Shown here piece after piece: positions 42,953 through 51,356 of a DNA stretch of 64,000 nucleotides. Below the pieces are notes generated by a model, which saw only the letters and a list, made by a program, of their open reading frames with translations, was not told the origin of the DNA and made no database searches. A program made the translations under genes and the position numbers. The first letter of the stretch is position 1. Each line of letters starts with the position of its first letter. This DNA is from Cystobacterineae bacterium (GTDB lineage: Bacteria > Myxococcota > Myxococcia > Myxococcales > Myxococcaceae), in the NCBI GenBank assembly GCA_009782175.1, contig WRKR01000001.1, forward strand, positions 219,753-283,752, in the 5' to 3' direction.

Positions 42953-43903
42953 ATGAAAACCTTGCGCGTTGGAATTGTCGGCTTTGGCAACTTAGGGCAA
43001 GCCGCGGAAAACTCCTTGAAGCAACAACCCGACATGTGTTTGGCCGGCGTTTTTTCAAGGCGAAAGCTTTCTCACCCAAGCTATATGCCCATTGCTGTGT
43101 TGGATGAGGGCCGCGTGGAAGTGGACGTGCTCCTCCTCTGCGGGGGCTCCGCCAAAGACTTGCCCAAGCAAACACCTCATTTCGCGGGGCAGCATAACGT
43201 GGTGGACAGCTTTGACACGCACGCGGCCATGCAGCAACATTTTGAAGCGGCACATGCGGCGGCTACGCGAGGAGGCAAGGTTGCCATCCTCGCTGCGGGG
43301 TGGGATCCGGGGGTTTTCTCCGTCATGCGCTGCTTGTTTGAAGCCACATTGCCTCAAGGCAACAGCGCCAGCTTCTGGGGGCCAGGCATTAGCCAAGGGC
43401 ATTCCGACGCGCTTCGCCAGCTGCCGGGCGTCAAAGACGCGCGGCAATATACGCTTCCGGACGAAGCGGCTTTGAATGCTGCGCGCAGCGGAAAACCCGT
43501 TGCGAAGGCCCACAAGCGGCTGTGTTATGTCGTCCCCGAAGAAGGCGCCAACCTGCAGCAATTGGAGCATTCCATCCAAACCCTCCCCCACTATTTCGCC
43601 GGCTATGAAACCCAGGTGGTGTTTGTCAGCCAGGAGGAGCTTTTGCAAAAACACGCCGGCATGCCCCATGCCGGGCATGTTGTGCGCCATGGCTCAACCC
43701 AGGACGCGCATGCGCACCTCTTGGAATTTTCCCTCAAACTCGAAAATAACCCCGCCTTCACCGCCAGCGTGCTGGTGGCTTGCGCGCGCGCAGCCTGCCG
43801 CCTCCACCAGCAAGGCGCCACCGGGGCCTATAGCCTCCTGGACATTCCCCTGGGCCTGCTTTCTCCTCAAACACCACAAGAGCTCCGCCAGCGCATTGTT
43901 TGA
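42953..43903 (+). CDS. ddh: meso-Diaminopimelate D-dehydrogenase
   Basis: 316 aa NADPH-dependent enzyme of the one-step lysine/diaminopimelate route, making meso-DAP from tetrahydrodipicolinate and ammonia. Rossmann start LRVGIVGFGNLGQAAENSLK; GVFSRRK; LLLCGGSAKDLPKQTPHFA; VDSFDTHAAMQQHFEAAHAA; AGWDPGVFSVMRCLFEA; FWGPGISQGHSDALR, the family signature; VFVSQEELLQKHAGMPHAGH. Next to aspA, which releases ammonia, but the terminator between suggests separate control. Supports a cell wall with meso-DAP. Confidence 0.93.
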   Translation: MKTLRVGIVGFGNLGQAAENSLKQQPDMCLAGVFSRRKLSHPSYMPIAVLDEGRVEVDVLLLCGGSAKDLPKQTPHFAGQHNVVDSFDTHAAMQQHFEAAHAAATRGGKVAILAAGWDPGVFSVMRCLFEATLPQGNSASFWGPGISQGHSDALRQLPGVKDARQYTLPDEAALNAARSGKPVAKAHKRLCYVVPEEGANLQQLEHSIQTLPHYFAGYETQVVFVSQEELLQKHAGMPHAGHVVRHGSTQDAHAHLLEFSLKLENNPAFTASVLVACARAACRLHQQGATGAYSLLDIPLGLLSPQTPQELRQRIV

Positions 43904-43966
43904 CGCATGGCTGGAGGCATTGTTGGAGGGGAAGCGCCTTCGCCCTCCACCCCCAGGGTGACGCCA

Positions 43967-44055
43967 ATAATGTCAAAAAACCCAGACATGATGTCAAGGC
44001 CTAGCGCGACATAGTGTTAAATTATAAAGCAATATAATGTCAACAAAACCTGACA
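43967..44055. repeat. Pair of 22-bp direct repeats
   Basis: ATAATGTCAAAAAACCCAGA + CA (43967-43988) and ATAATGTCAACAAAACCTGA + CA (44034-44055) lie 67 bp apart in the 180-bp gap between ddh and the lipoprotein gene, near the downstream end of both convergent genes. Function unknown. Confidence 0.45.
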
Positions 44056-44083
44056 CCCTGGCAATGCGACTTTGGGGGGCGCT

Positions 44084-44518
44084 CTATTTTTGGCTTTCAA
44101 ACATTTGCGCCAATTCTTCTGGTTTGAGTGCATTCTCTGGCGCATAGGAAAGGCTTGTGGGGGAACTCTCATTTATAAAGGGCAAATAGAGCTCCGCCTT
44201 CTCTTTGTCCAAAAGCAATGTTGTCCAAGGTTGACCATTCACCTCTGTTGAATAGCATTTCCCATATCGGCAAGGCTGCACCTTGTGCAAAAGCACTTTG
44301 TCTGCCCATGGATGCTCGAACCCTTGGAACAGCAGCAAGGCTTCTTGTTGCTCAACGGCCCCCCAGCGCATCAGCTGCACATTCATCCCTGAAGTGGAGA
44401 GCAAACTTGTCACTTGTTTTTCCATCTCCGGGGCAGCCGGCGTGTTTGAGGAAGGAGAAGTGGCACAACCCATACACAAAACCCATGAGAACATAAAAGC
44501 AGAAACAGATCGTTCCAA
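44084..44518 (-). CDS. Putative small lipoprotein
   Basis: 144 aa. I choose the TTG at 44518 because GGAGG lies six bases upstream and the following MERSVSAFMFSWVLCMGCAT is a lipoprotein-like signal with a Cys after MG. The mature part starts with a Ser/Pro-rich linker, then a compact acidic domain (RWGAVEQQEALLLFQGFEHP, TTLLLDKEKAELYLPFINES). No family recognised. Alternative upstream ATGs give an unusual 38-residue extension. Divergent from the transglutaminase-like gene; the 214-bp gap between holds a 13-bp direct repeat (AGCAGCTTTTGTG, about 44553 and 44577). Confidence 0.6.
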   Translation of the reverse strand: MERSVSAFMFSWVLCMGCATSPSSNTPAAPEMEKQVTSLLSTSGMNVQLMRWGAVEQQEALLLFQGFEHPWADKVLLHKVQPCRYGKCYSTEVNGQPWTTLLLDKEKAELYLPFINESSPTSLSYAPENALKPEELAQMFESQK

Positions 44519-44732
44519 GACAGCCTCCGTTGAAAGAATATTTCGAGCAAGACGCAGCAGCTTTTGTGAGAGACTCAGCAGCTTTTGTGGCATTCTGGCA
44601 AGCTGTTTTTGGGATAGAGCGGAACAATTCATTATGGCTCCACTCTGCTTGCTGCAAAAAATCCATTCAAAGCCTGGACATTTCTGTTAGGCTTTTTGGC
44701 CCAAATAGAGGCGGCAGTGTCCAACGTCCAAC

Positions 44733-45422
44733 ATGGGGGAGGGGCCCTTGCATTTGCAAACGGAAAATATGGAGCATTATTTGCGGCACACCGAGGTGGT
44801 GGATCATGAGCACCCCGCGGTTGCACAGTTGGCTCTCCTTCTGCGCGAAGGCTGCCATTCCGCTGTGGAGCTGGCACAAAAAACCTTTGTCTATGTACGT
44901 GACGAAATTCACCACTCGGCTGATCTTGCTGCGCAGGCGATGACGCAAGGGGCTTTAAAAACGCTGTCGGATGACATGGCAGCAAAGCTTCCGGCCGACA
45001 TTGCGGCAAAGCCGACGGCGTTCACGGCTTCGGCGGTGTTGTTGGCCAAAGAAGGCATATGCTTTGCAAAGTCCCACCTCCTGGCGGCTCTGCTGCGGCA
45101 CAACCGCATTCCTGCGGGTTTTTGCTACCAGCGCTTGCGCCTTAATGAGTCAAATTCGCCTTTGGTTTTTCACGGACTCAATGCCGTTTTCCTCGAGGAG
45201 TTGGGTCGATGGTTGCGCGTGGATGCCCGCGGCAACAAGCCCGGCATAAATGCGCAGTTTTCTCTTGAGGCAGAGCAACTGGCCTTTAAGCCTTTGCCTC
45301 AGCAAGGAGAAGAAGACGTTGCACAAATATATGCCGACCCGGCGCCTGGAATACTCCGCACCTATCAGGCATGTACAAACTTTGGTGAGCTCTGGAAAAC
45401 CCTCCCTCAAAAGCTTGACTGA
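44733..45422 (+). CDS. Transglutaminase-like protein
   Basis: 229 aa. Papain-fold Cys-His-Asp layout: catalytic Cys in LAKEGICFAKSHLLAALLRH, His in SPLVFHGLNAVFLEELGRW and Asp in WLRVDARGNKPG. Such bacterial proteins are usually proteases or amidases rather than crosslinkers. No signal peptide. The start may also be ATG 44769 (MEHYLRHT), which begins nearer to the family start. The Cas9-like fragment begins within 70 bp of its stop. Confidence 0.8.
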   Translation: MGEGPLHLQTENMEHYLRHTEVVDHEHPAVAQLALLLREGCHSAVELAQKTFVYVRDEIHHSADLAAQAMTQGALKTLSDDMAAKLPADIAAKPTAFTASAVLLAKEGICFAKSHLLAALLRHNRIPAGFCYQRLRLNESNSPLVFHGLNAVFLEELGRWLRVDARGNKPGINAQFSLEAEQLAFKPLPQQGEEDVAQIYADPAPGILRTYQACTNFGELWKTLPQKLD

Positions 45423-45486
45423 GGTGGCTTCAAAACAGCACGCACCCTCCATTTTGAGCAATGCAAAGGTGCACAACACAAAAAAA

Positions 45487-45645
45487 GGAGCCGCATATAG
45501 CGGCTTCCCAGCGGACAAGAGTGCACGAAAAGCGTTGGAAAAACTAAACCCCTTCGAGCTGCGAGCACGCGGCCTGAAAGAAGCCTTAAGGCCCGAAGAA
45601 TTTGCTCGCGCCTTGTTCCAGATCAAGCAACGGCGCAAGCCCCGT
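45487..45645 (+). pseudogene. Fragment resembling the Cas9 bridge-helix/REC start (type II-C)
   Basis: The frame reads ADKSARKALEKLNPFELRAR, then GLKEALRPEEFARALFQIKQ and RRKP. In type II-C Cas9 proteins the stretch after the Arg-rich bridge helix reads close to (D/N)PYELRARGLDExLTPEEFGRALFHLxQRRGFKSNR, so the order and spacing of NPF-ELRARGL-EAL-PEEFARALF-QRR match well. The flanks do not continue as Cas9: no RuvC start upstream, and downstream the frame changes character to HATVGHFAGPSIFERTQKFG. I see no CRISPR array, Cas1 or Cas2. Remnant of a lost system or of a captured gene. The remainder to 45878 shows nothing recognisable. Confidence 0.55.
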
Positions 45646-45878
45646 CATGGTGTGCATGCAACGGTTGGCCATTTCGCTGGCCCAAGTATTTTTGAGCGAA
45701 CGCAAAAATTTGGAGCTGCCGATGCCTGGGCTGCCGCTCGAGCTTTGGCAAGAAAGTGAAGTTTTTTGAGCATGCTTTCCGGGTACCGCATTATGTGGAT
45801 GCTCGTCCTGGAGAACCAGGCGGTTAAGGGACTGCTATTCTACCAGACTAGGATCTGCACACCAGCCGGAACGCTGAG

Positions 45879-46271
45879 TCACATATGTCGCATTGCCTCT
45901 TGTGCGGCCTGCGCAATAAACTTTGAGCGAGTTAGCCCAGCAGCTTTCGCAGCCTTGTCAATGCGGTCACGAAGCCATGCCGGAATAGTTATATTGACAG
46001 GGACTGCTTTCTTTTCCAGAAATGCAAAATCCACGTCCACAAGCGCTACGGCTCCACCTTGAGCATCCTCATGAGCCAGCGCACTTTCGAGCGGAGACGG
46101 CTGCGGCGGTATTGCCAGCTCTTCCCCATCATAGAACGTCTCTATGGCATCCTGTACGTTTGCAAGTGCCTCCTCCAGGGTGCTTCCCCCTGAAAACACA
46201 CCGGGAAAATCCGGCACGGCAATTCCGTAGTCGGTGTTTTTGTCCTTATGGATAATAACAGGGTATCGCAT
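45879..46271 (-). CDS. hicB: HicB-family antitoxin-like protein
   Basis: 130 aa. N-terminal HicB fold (RYPVIIHKDKNTDYGIAVPD, FPGVFSGGSTLEEALANVQD) and a C-terminal ribbon-helix-helix-like part (VNITIPAWLRDRIDKAAKAA, GLTRSKFIAQAA), which would bind its own promoter. HicB normally neutralises the small RNase HicA encoded next to it. I find no HicA-sized frame on either side, so this is an orphan or its partner has been lost. First of the series of minus-strand accessory genes. Confidence 0.85.
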   Translation of the reverse strand: MRYPVIIHKDKNTDYGIAVPDFPGVFSGGSTLEEALANVQDAIETFYDGEELAIPPQPSPLESALAHEDAQGGAVALVDVDFAFLEKKAVPVNITIPAWLRDRIDKAAKAAGLTRSKFIAQAAQEAMRHM

Positions 46272-46389
46272 ATAAAATCCTTTCCTGCCCTATGTAAGCT
46301 TGATTTTTATTTGCCTTTCAATGGCTTTCAGCCTCCCCTCTGTGGCGGTGGACAACAGTAAGGCGCCCATCTTTATGTTTTTCAAATGG

Positions 46390-46475
46390 CTGCTTCCGTT
46401 ATGTGCAGGCATTCTGTCACAAGGTCAACATTGCTCTATTAGGATCTGCGCACCAGCCGGAACTGCGCAAAACAA
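46390..46475. repeat. Cassette-boundary (attC-like) element, copy 1
   Basis: Directly at the 3' side of the acetyltransferase gene. CCGTTATGTGCAGGCATTCT followed by GTCACAAGGTCAAC-ATTGCTCTAT matches the boundary at 48440-48490 almost base for base. The minus-strand view gives GCACATAAC, close to an attC R'' core. AGGATCTGCGCACCAGCCGG (46441-46460) recurs at 45850-45869 with one change. Confidence 0.5.
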
Positions 46476-47030
46476 CTATAACTCTTTAATAACTTTGCAT
46501 GGATTTCCAACGGCAATTACATTTGCGGGAACATTTTTATTCACTATGCTTCCTGCGCCAATAACACTGTTGTCGCCAACAGACACCCCGGGAAGAATGG
46601 ATGCTCCACCTCCAATCCAAACATTGTTGCCAATGTGAATAGATTTGGCATATTCCAAACCTTTGTTCCGTCGCTCAACATCAAGCGGATGTCCGGCGGT
46701 ATAAAACCCGCAATTGGGCGCAATAAATACATTGTCTCCAAAAACAACCTTTGCCGCGTCTAAAATTATACCATTGTGGTTTAAATAGAAGTTTTCACCC
46801 ACCTCAATATTGTAGCCATAATCGCACCAAAATGGAGCTGTTATTGTGAAGGTTTTCTTTGTTTTCCCCAATAAACTCCTAATGACTTCTCTTTGTTTTT
46901 CAATGTTTGATGGCAACAAGAGATTGTATTCATGGCACAAGTCCTTGCATCTCAATCTTTCATCAGCCAATTCCTTGTCATAATTAGCATCATACAACAT
47001 TCCTGCCAACATTTTTTCTTTTTCTGTCAT
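46476..47030 (-). CDS. Maltose/galactoside O-acetyltransferase-like protein
   Basis: 184 aa hexapeptide-repeat acyltransferase. The N-terminal MAC motif (KEKMLAGMLYDANYDKELAD) and the left-handed beta-helix (GDNVFIAPNCGFYTAGHPLD, HIGNNVWIGGGASILPGVSV, IGAGSIVNKNVPANVIAVGN) match sugar O-acetyltransferases of the Maa/LacA/NodL type, with catalytic His in YTAGHPLD. AT-rich like its neighbours. A typical accessory or cassette gene. Confidence 0.92.
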   Translation of the reverse strand: MTEKEKMLAGMLYDANYDKELADERLRCKDLCHEYNLLLPSNIEKQREVIRSLLGKTKKTFTITAPFWCDYGYNIEVGENFYLNHNGIILDAAKVVFGDNVFIAPNCGFYTAGHPLDVERRNKGLEYAKSIHIGNNVWIGGGASILPGVSVGDNSVIGAGSIVNKNVPANVIAVGNPCKVIKEL

Positions 47031-47267
47031 TTTTTTCTGTCATAAATTGGTTTTTTAGTTTTATTTTTATTTCTGAAAAATTAAAACTTTATCGGATTAT
47101 AATCCTATTCTCGACAACGCTTTCGGTGTCAACGCACAACCTCCGATCAACCTGGCCTTCCATCACATTTTCCTAAGGACAAAAATATTCAGTTTTAGAT
47201 TGTTTTTAGCGAGGTTGTTTTTAGAGAGGTTGTCACTATTGCAGAAAATCGACAGTTTAACTATATT
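47031..47267. other. Diverged cassette boundary between acetyltransferase and hydrolase genes
   Basis: 237 bp without a gene. CGAGGTTGTTTTTAG and a near copy repeat at about 47199-47227, then GTTGTCACTATTGCAGAAAA and a GTTTAAC lie just before the hydrolase stop, in the place where the other boundaries have GCTGTCACTGCGCC. A degenerate attC-like site is possible but weak. Confidence 0.3.
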
Positions 47268-48255
47268 TTATATGCTTTTATCCGACAATTCATTCTTCCC
47301 AAGCAGGACATCTTCTTTTAATATTTTTATGAATTTTTCGGGCTCTTCAAACATTGGGCTGTGAGCAGATTTTTTGAATGTATAAAACCCTTTCACTGGA
47401 GCTGTTATGTGCTGATAATATTTTTTTGATAAAGAATAATTTACGGTATAATCATAAATGCCATGAAAAAAATATATCGGGACTTCTATTGCTTTAATTT
47501 CTTCAAACAAGTTGCTTCGCATCATTGTTTCCCATAAATTGGTTTTTTTTCAGCAGCAGGGATTTGGATTTCCATAAATTCAATTTTTCTAAAAACGTAT
47601 ATCCGCTGAATTTCATTATAGGGAAAAACACACCACTTATCACTGACTTCATATTATGCATGGTTCCTATTCCCCATTCATGCATAGGTTTGTCACGGAA
47701 TTTGACATATTCTATTGGCACGTTGTTTGTTGTCAATATGTTGTATTTCTCCATCTTCTTAATCATTCTTTTGTTTTCTTTGATCTTATATTGCTCAATC
47801 ATATAAGTATAAGCTATTTGTTCAGATATCAATTGATTTGAAATCTGCGCCATGCCAACATAAGCATGATATAGCTCGGGTGCGTTTTTAATTGTTTTTA
47901 AGCCTATCAAAGACCCAAAAGAATGCCCCATCATAAAGATTTTGTCTTGACGGAAACGTCCCCGCAAATAATTTGTAACTTCAATTGCATCCAAAACCAA
48001 TTGCTCAACACTTATTTCATTGAAGCTTATATTCTTATTGAAAGACAAAGAAGCGCCTCTTTGTTCCCACCAACACACTGTGAAACATTCGTCCATAGAA
48101 GTTGGATATTTTTCTGTCAGAGGATATTCAGGCATTCCAGGCCCCCCATGGATGAATAACAATATCGGGTTATCTATATTTTTTCCATTTATGAACATCC
48201 CTTGGGCTGTCCCGTTAATATTAACAAATATTTTTTCGAGAATACAACTTCCCAT
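47268..48255 (-). pseudogene. Alpha/beta hydrolase (proline iminopeptidase-like) with frameshift
   Basis: Two frames on the minus strand give one hydrolase: 48255 to about 47545 carries ILLFIHGGPGMPEYPL (oxyanion HGGPG) and the nucleophile IFMMGHSFGSLIGLK; the other frame, down to 47268, carries the acid (FFHGIYDYTVNYSL) and the catalytic His (KKSAHSPMFEEP). They meet at a run of eight A (47543-47550 on the complement). With seven A the frame would read LLLKKTNLWETMMRSN. This is a one-base insertion in a homopolymer: mutation, sequencing error or slippage-based switching. Function of the intact protein would be a peptidase or esterase. Confidence 0.85.
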
Positions 48256-48424
48256 TTCTTTCCCCCATTGCTTAGCTTTTAGGCAAAAGCATAAAATAAT
48301 TTCTATAAATATTAACTTTTTTGGGAGTTATATGCTTATTTTAAAACGGAATTCAAAGCCAGCTTTGGTGGACCCTGTTAAACGTCTAGCCATTTCATTT
48401 CGCGCAATATTTTTCGAATAGTTG

Positions 48425-48476
48425 TTTTGGTTATTGCGTCAAACTGCCGGTTATGTGCAGGCATTCTGACACAACG
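48425..48476. repeat. Cassette-boundary (attC-like) element, copy 2
   Basis: TTATTGCGTCAAACTGCCGG followed by TTATGTGCAGGCATTCTGAC, ending one base before the monooxygenase stop. GTTATGTGCAGGCATTCT is shared with copy 1, and GCGTCAAACTGCC with copy 3 (GCGCCAAACTGCC). Confidence 0.5.
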
Positions 48477-48767
48477 TCAAAATTGCTCTATAATGAGCTC
48501 TCCCACCGTCATTTCTTTGATGGCTTTGGCAAATGCGAGAAAATGTGCTGATGCACCATGTGTCTCGAAAGCGGCCTCGTCTTTGTATTCTTCATAAAAG
48601 ATAAATTCCGTTGGATTTTCAGCCGACTGATAGAGGGTATAAAACAAGTTTCCTTCTTCAGCCCGTGTGGCAGCAACCAATTCAGAGCCCACTTTAAGAA
48701 ATGCTTTTTCTTTCCCCGCTTTCACAGCCAACCGCGCAACTATCACTGTTTTTTCTTTTTTTGACAT
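48477..48767 (-). CDS. Antibiotic biosynthesis monooxygenase-like (ABM) protein
   Basis: 96 aa dimeric ferredoxin-like ABM fold: VIVARLAVKAGKEKAFLKVG, TRAEEGNLFYTLYQSAENPT, FIFYEEYKDEAAFETHGASA and HFLAFAKAIKEM. Members act as heme- or cofactor-free monooxygenases or quinol-modifying enzymes (YgiN-like). ATG 48767 has AGGGG at good spacing; the frame is open ten codons further upstream. GTTAGGC (48789-48795), an attC-like core heptamer, sits just upstream of the start. Confidence 0.88.
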   Translation of the reverse strand: MSKKEKTVIVARLAVKAGKEKAFLKVGSELVAATRAEEGNLFYTLYQSAENPTEFIFYEEYKDEAAFETHGASAHFLAFAKAIKEMTVGELIIEQF

Positions 48768-48849
48768 TTTAAAACCCCTAAAATTTGTGTTAGGCAAAAT
48801 ATTATTTATAATTCATTAACTTGTTTTGGCTCATCGCGCTCTCGCCGCT

Positions 48850-48992
48850 TGCACGCAGCGACTGAGCAGCGTTGGCGCAGTGGTGGCTTCCCCTCATTAT
48901 AAACGCTCAACTTCATATTAAATTTTCCGCAGGGTCGCTGCTGTCACTGCGCCAAACTGCCAGGTGTGTGCCGGCATTTCTGTATGTTAGAC
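48850..48992. repeat. Cassette-boundary (attC-like) element, copy 3
   Basis: TTGGCGCAGTG (48872-48882) pairs perfectly with CACTGCGCCAA (48945-48955), flanked by GCAG and CTGC, around a 62-base loop. GCAGCGAC (48855-48862) is also complementary to GTCGCTGC (48934-48941). GTTAGAC (48986-48992), matching the attC core GTTRRRY, ends two bases before the VWA stop codon. Copy 4 shares TTGGCGCAG-GGTGGCTTCC-CTCATT. Confidence 0.6.
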
Positions 48993-48994
48993 CT

Positions 48995-50470
48995 TTAAAA
49001 CTCAAGGTTTTTTATTAATTCTAAAAACTCGGCTCTGAGATCATTGGGGTCGAAAGATATGGCATTGTTAGCTAATTCTAAAACCATTGATTTGGATGCG
49101 GTTCCTTTGTATGTTGACTGTTTTGTTTGCAAACCAAAACCAGCAATAGCCGTAGCAAAGCGCATGTTTTCGGACGACTGAAAGATTGGAGTCACACTGT
49201 GCTCTATGGTATGGTCTAGTGCACGACTTTGAGTTTCATGGGGTTTTATGTATCGAAAACCAAAATTTCCGAAAGGTATAGCGCTTGTTGGATCGTCTAA
49301 AACAAGCTCATAAATTGCAGTGATCGTTTGTCCAGCGCCTATTTCACCCGCATCAATCGAGTCGTTTTCAAAATCTTCGTTGTTTAATACGCGATTTTCA
49401 TATCCGATTAAGCGATATGCCTTTACTTTTTCCGGATTGAAAATAACCTGCACCTTGCTGTCTTTAGCAATGGTATAAAATTTCGATCTTTCATAAACAA
49501 ACACTTTCTTTATTTGCTTTATGTTGTCGATATATTCGTAGGTTCCATTTCCGTTGTTGGCTAGCTGCTCCATCATTGCATCATTCAGGTTGCCTGTGCC
49601 AACACCTAAAACAGTAAGATAAACACCACTTTCTCGCTTTGTCTTGATAAATTCTACCAATTCTTCCTTGCTGGAAATCCCGACATTAAAATCGCCGTCA
49701 GTGCCAAGAATGATTCGATTGTTTCCATCGGGAATATAGTTTTTCACAGCAATTTCATATGCCATTTGAATACCCGCGCCACCCGCAGTCGATCCGCTTG
49801 CCTTGAGATTGTCAATCGCTGTTTTGATTTTATCCTTCTCGTCGCCAAAGGTTGAGTCCAATAAGACTTCCACTTTTCCCGCATAAGTGACAATGGCGAT
49901 GCGGTCGGTAGGCCGCATTTCGTCAACCATCTGCTTAAAACCAACTTTCAATAGTTCAAGTTTATCGTTCGAGTCCATTGAGCCGGAAACGTCAATCAAA
50001 AGCACAAAATTTGAATTTGGCAATTCGTGTTCAGGAATGGTTTTTCCCTTCATTCCAAGTCGAAGGAGATAATGGTCAGGAGCCCATGGGCATGTTGAAA
50101 CTTCTGAATTTAACGCAATGTTTTCATTGTCGGTTGGCTCTGGATAATCAAAAGCAAAATAATTGATATATTCCTCAATGCGCACCGATGCTTTGGGAGG
50201 CATTTGCCCAAGGTTTACAAAGCGCCTCATAATGCAATATGAAGCACCATCGGCATCAATGGAAAAGGTAGAAACCGGCTCCTCTGCCGTGTTGACAAAG
50301 GGGTTTTCACCATAATCCTCGTATTTCTCTGTTCCTGGATAATCACCTTCGTATAATCCTCCATCCCACCAACTGTAAGCCAATTCCGCTTCATAGAGTT
50401 TTTCATTGGAAGTACAATTTAAACAAAATAAAGCACTAAACAAAACCAAAGAAAAAAAATGTCTGTTCAT
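48995..50470 (-). CDS. YfbK-type von Willebrand factor A lipoprotein
   Basis: 491 aa. Lipobox LNC (FSLVLFSALFCLNCTSN); a YfbK-type N-terminal domain (NTAEEPVSTFSIDADGASYC, RIEEYINYFAFDYPEP); a VWA domain with MIDAS DVSGSMDSNDK; and a C-terminal DUF3520-like part (GAGQTITAIYELVLDDP). The usual family is somewhat longer, so the C-terminus may be slightly short. Membrane-anchored, probably binding a partner through the metal site; no partner gene is adjacent. The longest gene of the cassette-like series, less AT-rich than its neighbours. Confidence 0.9.
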   Translation of the reverse strand: MNRHFFSLVLFSALFCLNCTSNEKLYEAELAYSWWDGGLYEGDYPGTEKYEDYGENPFVNTAEEPVSTFSIDADGASYCIMRRFVNLGQMPPKASVRIEEYINYFAFDYPEPTDNENIALNSEVSTCPWAPDHYLLRLGMKGKTIPEHELPNSNFVLLIDVSGSMDSNDKLELLKVGFKQMVDEMRPTDRIAIVTYAGKVEVLLDSTFGDEKDKIKTAIDNLKASGSTAGGAGIQMAYEIAVKNYIPDGNNRIILGTDGDFNVGISSKEELVEFIKTKRESGVYLTVLGVGTGNLNDAMMEQLANNGNGTYEYIDNIKQIKKVFVYERSKFYTIAKDSKVQVIFNPEKVKAYRLIGYENRVLNNEDFENDSIDAGEIGAGQTITAIYELVLDDPTSAIPFGNFGFRYIKPHETQSRALDHTIEHSVTPIFQSSENMRFATAIAGFGLQTKQSTYKGTASKSMVLELANNAISFDPNDLRAEFLELIKNLEF

Positions 50471-50599
50471 TATTCAAACCATTAGTTTGACAGCCAATAA
50501 AATATTTTGGTTTTAAAAAAGTCGCTATATTTAATTATGGCATTCAGTTTTACACTGTTTCAGCCGAATTGTCAACCGCGTCGTCTTCGCCTCATTTTC

Positions 50600-50745
50600 T
50601 GCCACGCTCTTGCCCTTTGCACGCAACGTCCGAGCGGCGTTGGCGCAGGGGTGGCTTCCACTCATTTTCATGCGGTCAAACTTTCACTTCCTTTTCCTAG
50701 GGGTTGCTGCTGCCGTTGTGCCAAACCAGCAGTTAGGTATTGGCA
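50600..50745. repeat. Cassette-boundary (attC-like) element, copy 4
   Basis: CGCTCTTGCCCTTTGCACGC ... GGCGTTGGCGCAGGGGTGGC aligns with copy 3. TTGGCGCA (50640-50647) pairs with TGTGCCAA (50717-50724) with one G-T/A-type change. GTTAGGT (50732-50738) is a match to the GTTRRRY core and lies ten bases before the PNPOx stop. Confidence 0.6.
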
Positions 50746-50748
50746 TTT

Positions 50749-51171
50749 TCAAGTGTCAATTTCAAAGTCCTCTGAATGGAAGTTGCTATAATATCGCCCA
50801 TTTTCGGCTGTAAAGCGAAGTATTATAAAGTCACCACCATCCACTCCTCCCTGATAATACATGGAAAATTCGTCTTTCCATATTTCTTTTTTTAAGGTTT
50901 TGTCATCAACCACTTCCATTTTTCCTTTCAGCATGACCCCACGGAAAAACCGTTTGTCGCAAAAATATATGCAAGCCTTTGGGTTGTTTCTATATTGCTT
51001 TGTTCTCATGGAGGGGCTGTTGGTATGCCAATAGAATGTTTTGATGCCTTCTCGCTTAACAGGCGCCAACATGGCCTTTGTGTTTGGATAACCGTTTTCG
51101 TCGACAGAACTTATAAAAGCAACGCTCTGTTTTTCAATCAAATTACCAATGGTTTCTGTTGGATTTTTCAT
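50749..51171 (-). CDS. Pyridoxamine 5'-phosphate oxidase-like FMN-binding protein
   Basis: 140 aa split-barrel flavoprotein: SVAFISSVDENGYPNTKAML, KTFYWHTNSPSMRTKQYRNN, KACIYFCDKRFFRGVMLKGK. This is the general-stress-protein-26 type of the PNPOx family, thought to bind flavin (FMN or F420) but without a known substrate. No signal or TM. AT-rich, same orientation as the rest of the series. Confidence 0.9.
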   Translation of the reverse strand: MKNPTETIGNLIEKQSVAFISSVDENGYPNTKAMLAPVKREGIKTFYWHTNSPSMRTKQYRNNPKACIYFCDKRFFRGVMLKGKMEVVDDKTLKKEIWKDEFSMYYQGGVDGGDFIILRFTAENGRYYSNFHSEDFEIDT

Positions 51172-51356
51172 TGTATTACTCTGTTTTCAATGGTGAAAAA
51201 AATTCAATCAGATTTCCTCTTAAATCTCTCAAATTGCCTTTTTTGTTTAGTTGTTTCCGTTGTTATATTATTGCTGTCATTGCATGTTAGTCGTTCGCAC
51301 ATTTTTGCCCTGTTTTCCCCATGCAGCTCTATTCTCAACCTGTCCGTATTTATTCA

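Noticed and set aside
45760..45880. Possible CRISPR repeat near the Cas9-like fragment
   Set aside because: Only a 20-bp segment recurs once at 46.44 kb; there is no repeat-spacer periodicity.
46272..46475. Search for hicA upstream of hicB
   Set aside because: The minus frames here are short and lack the HicA double-stranded RNA-binding motif with its His; only a boundary element is seen.
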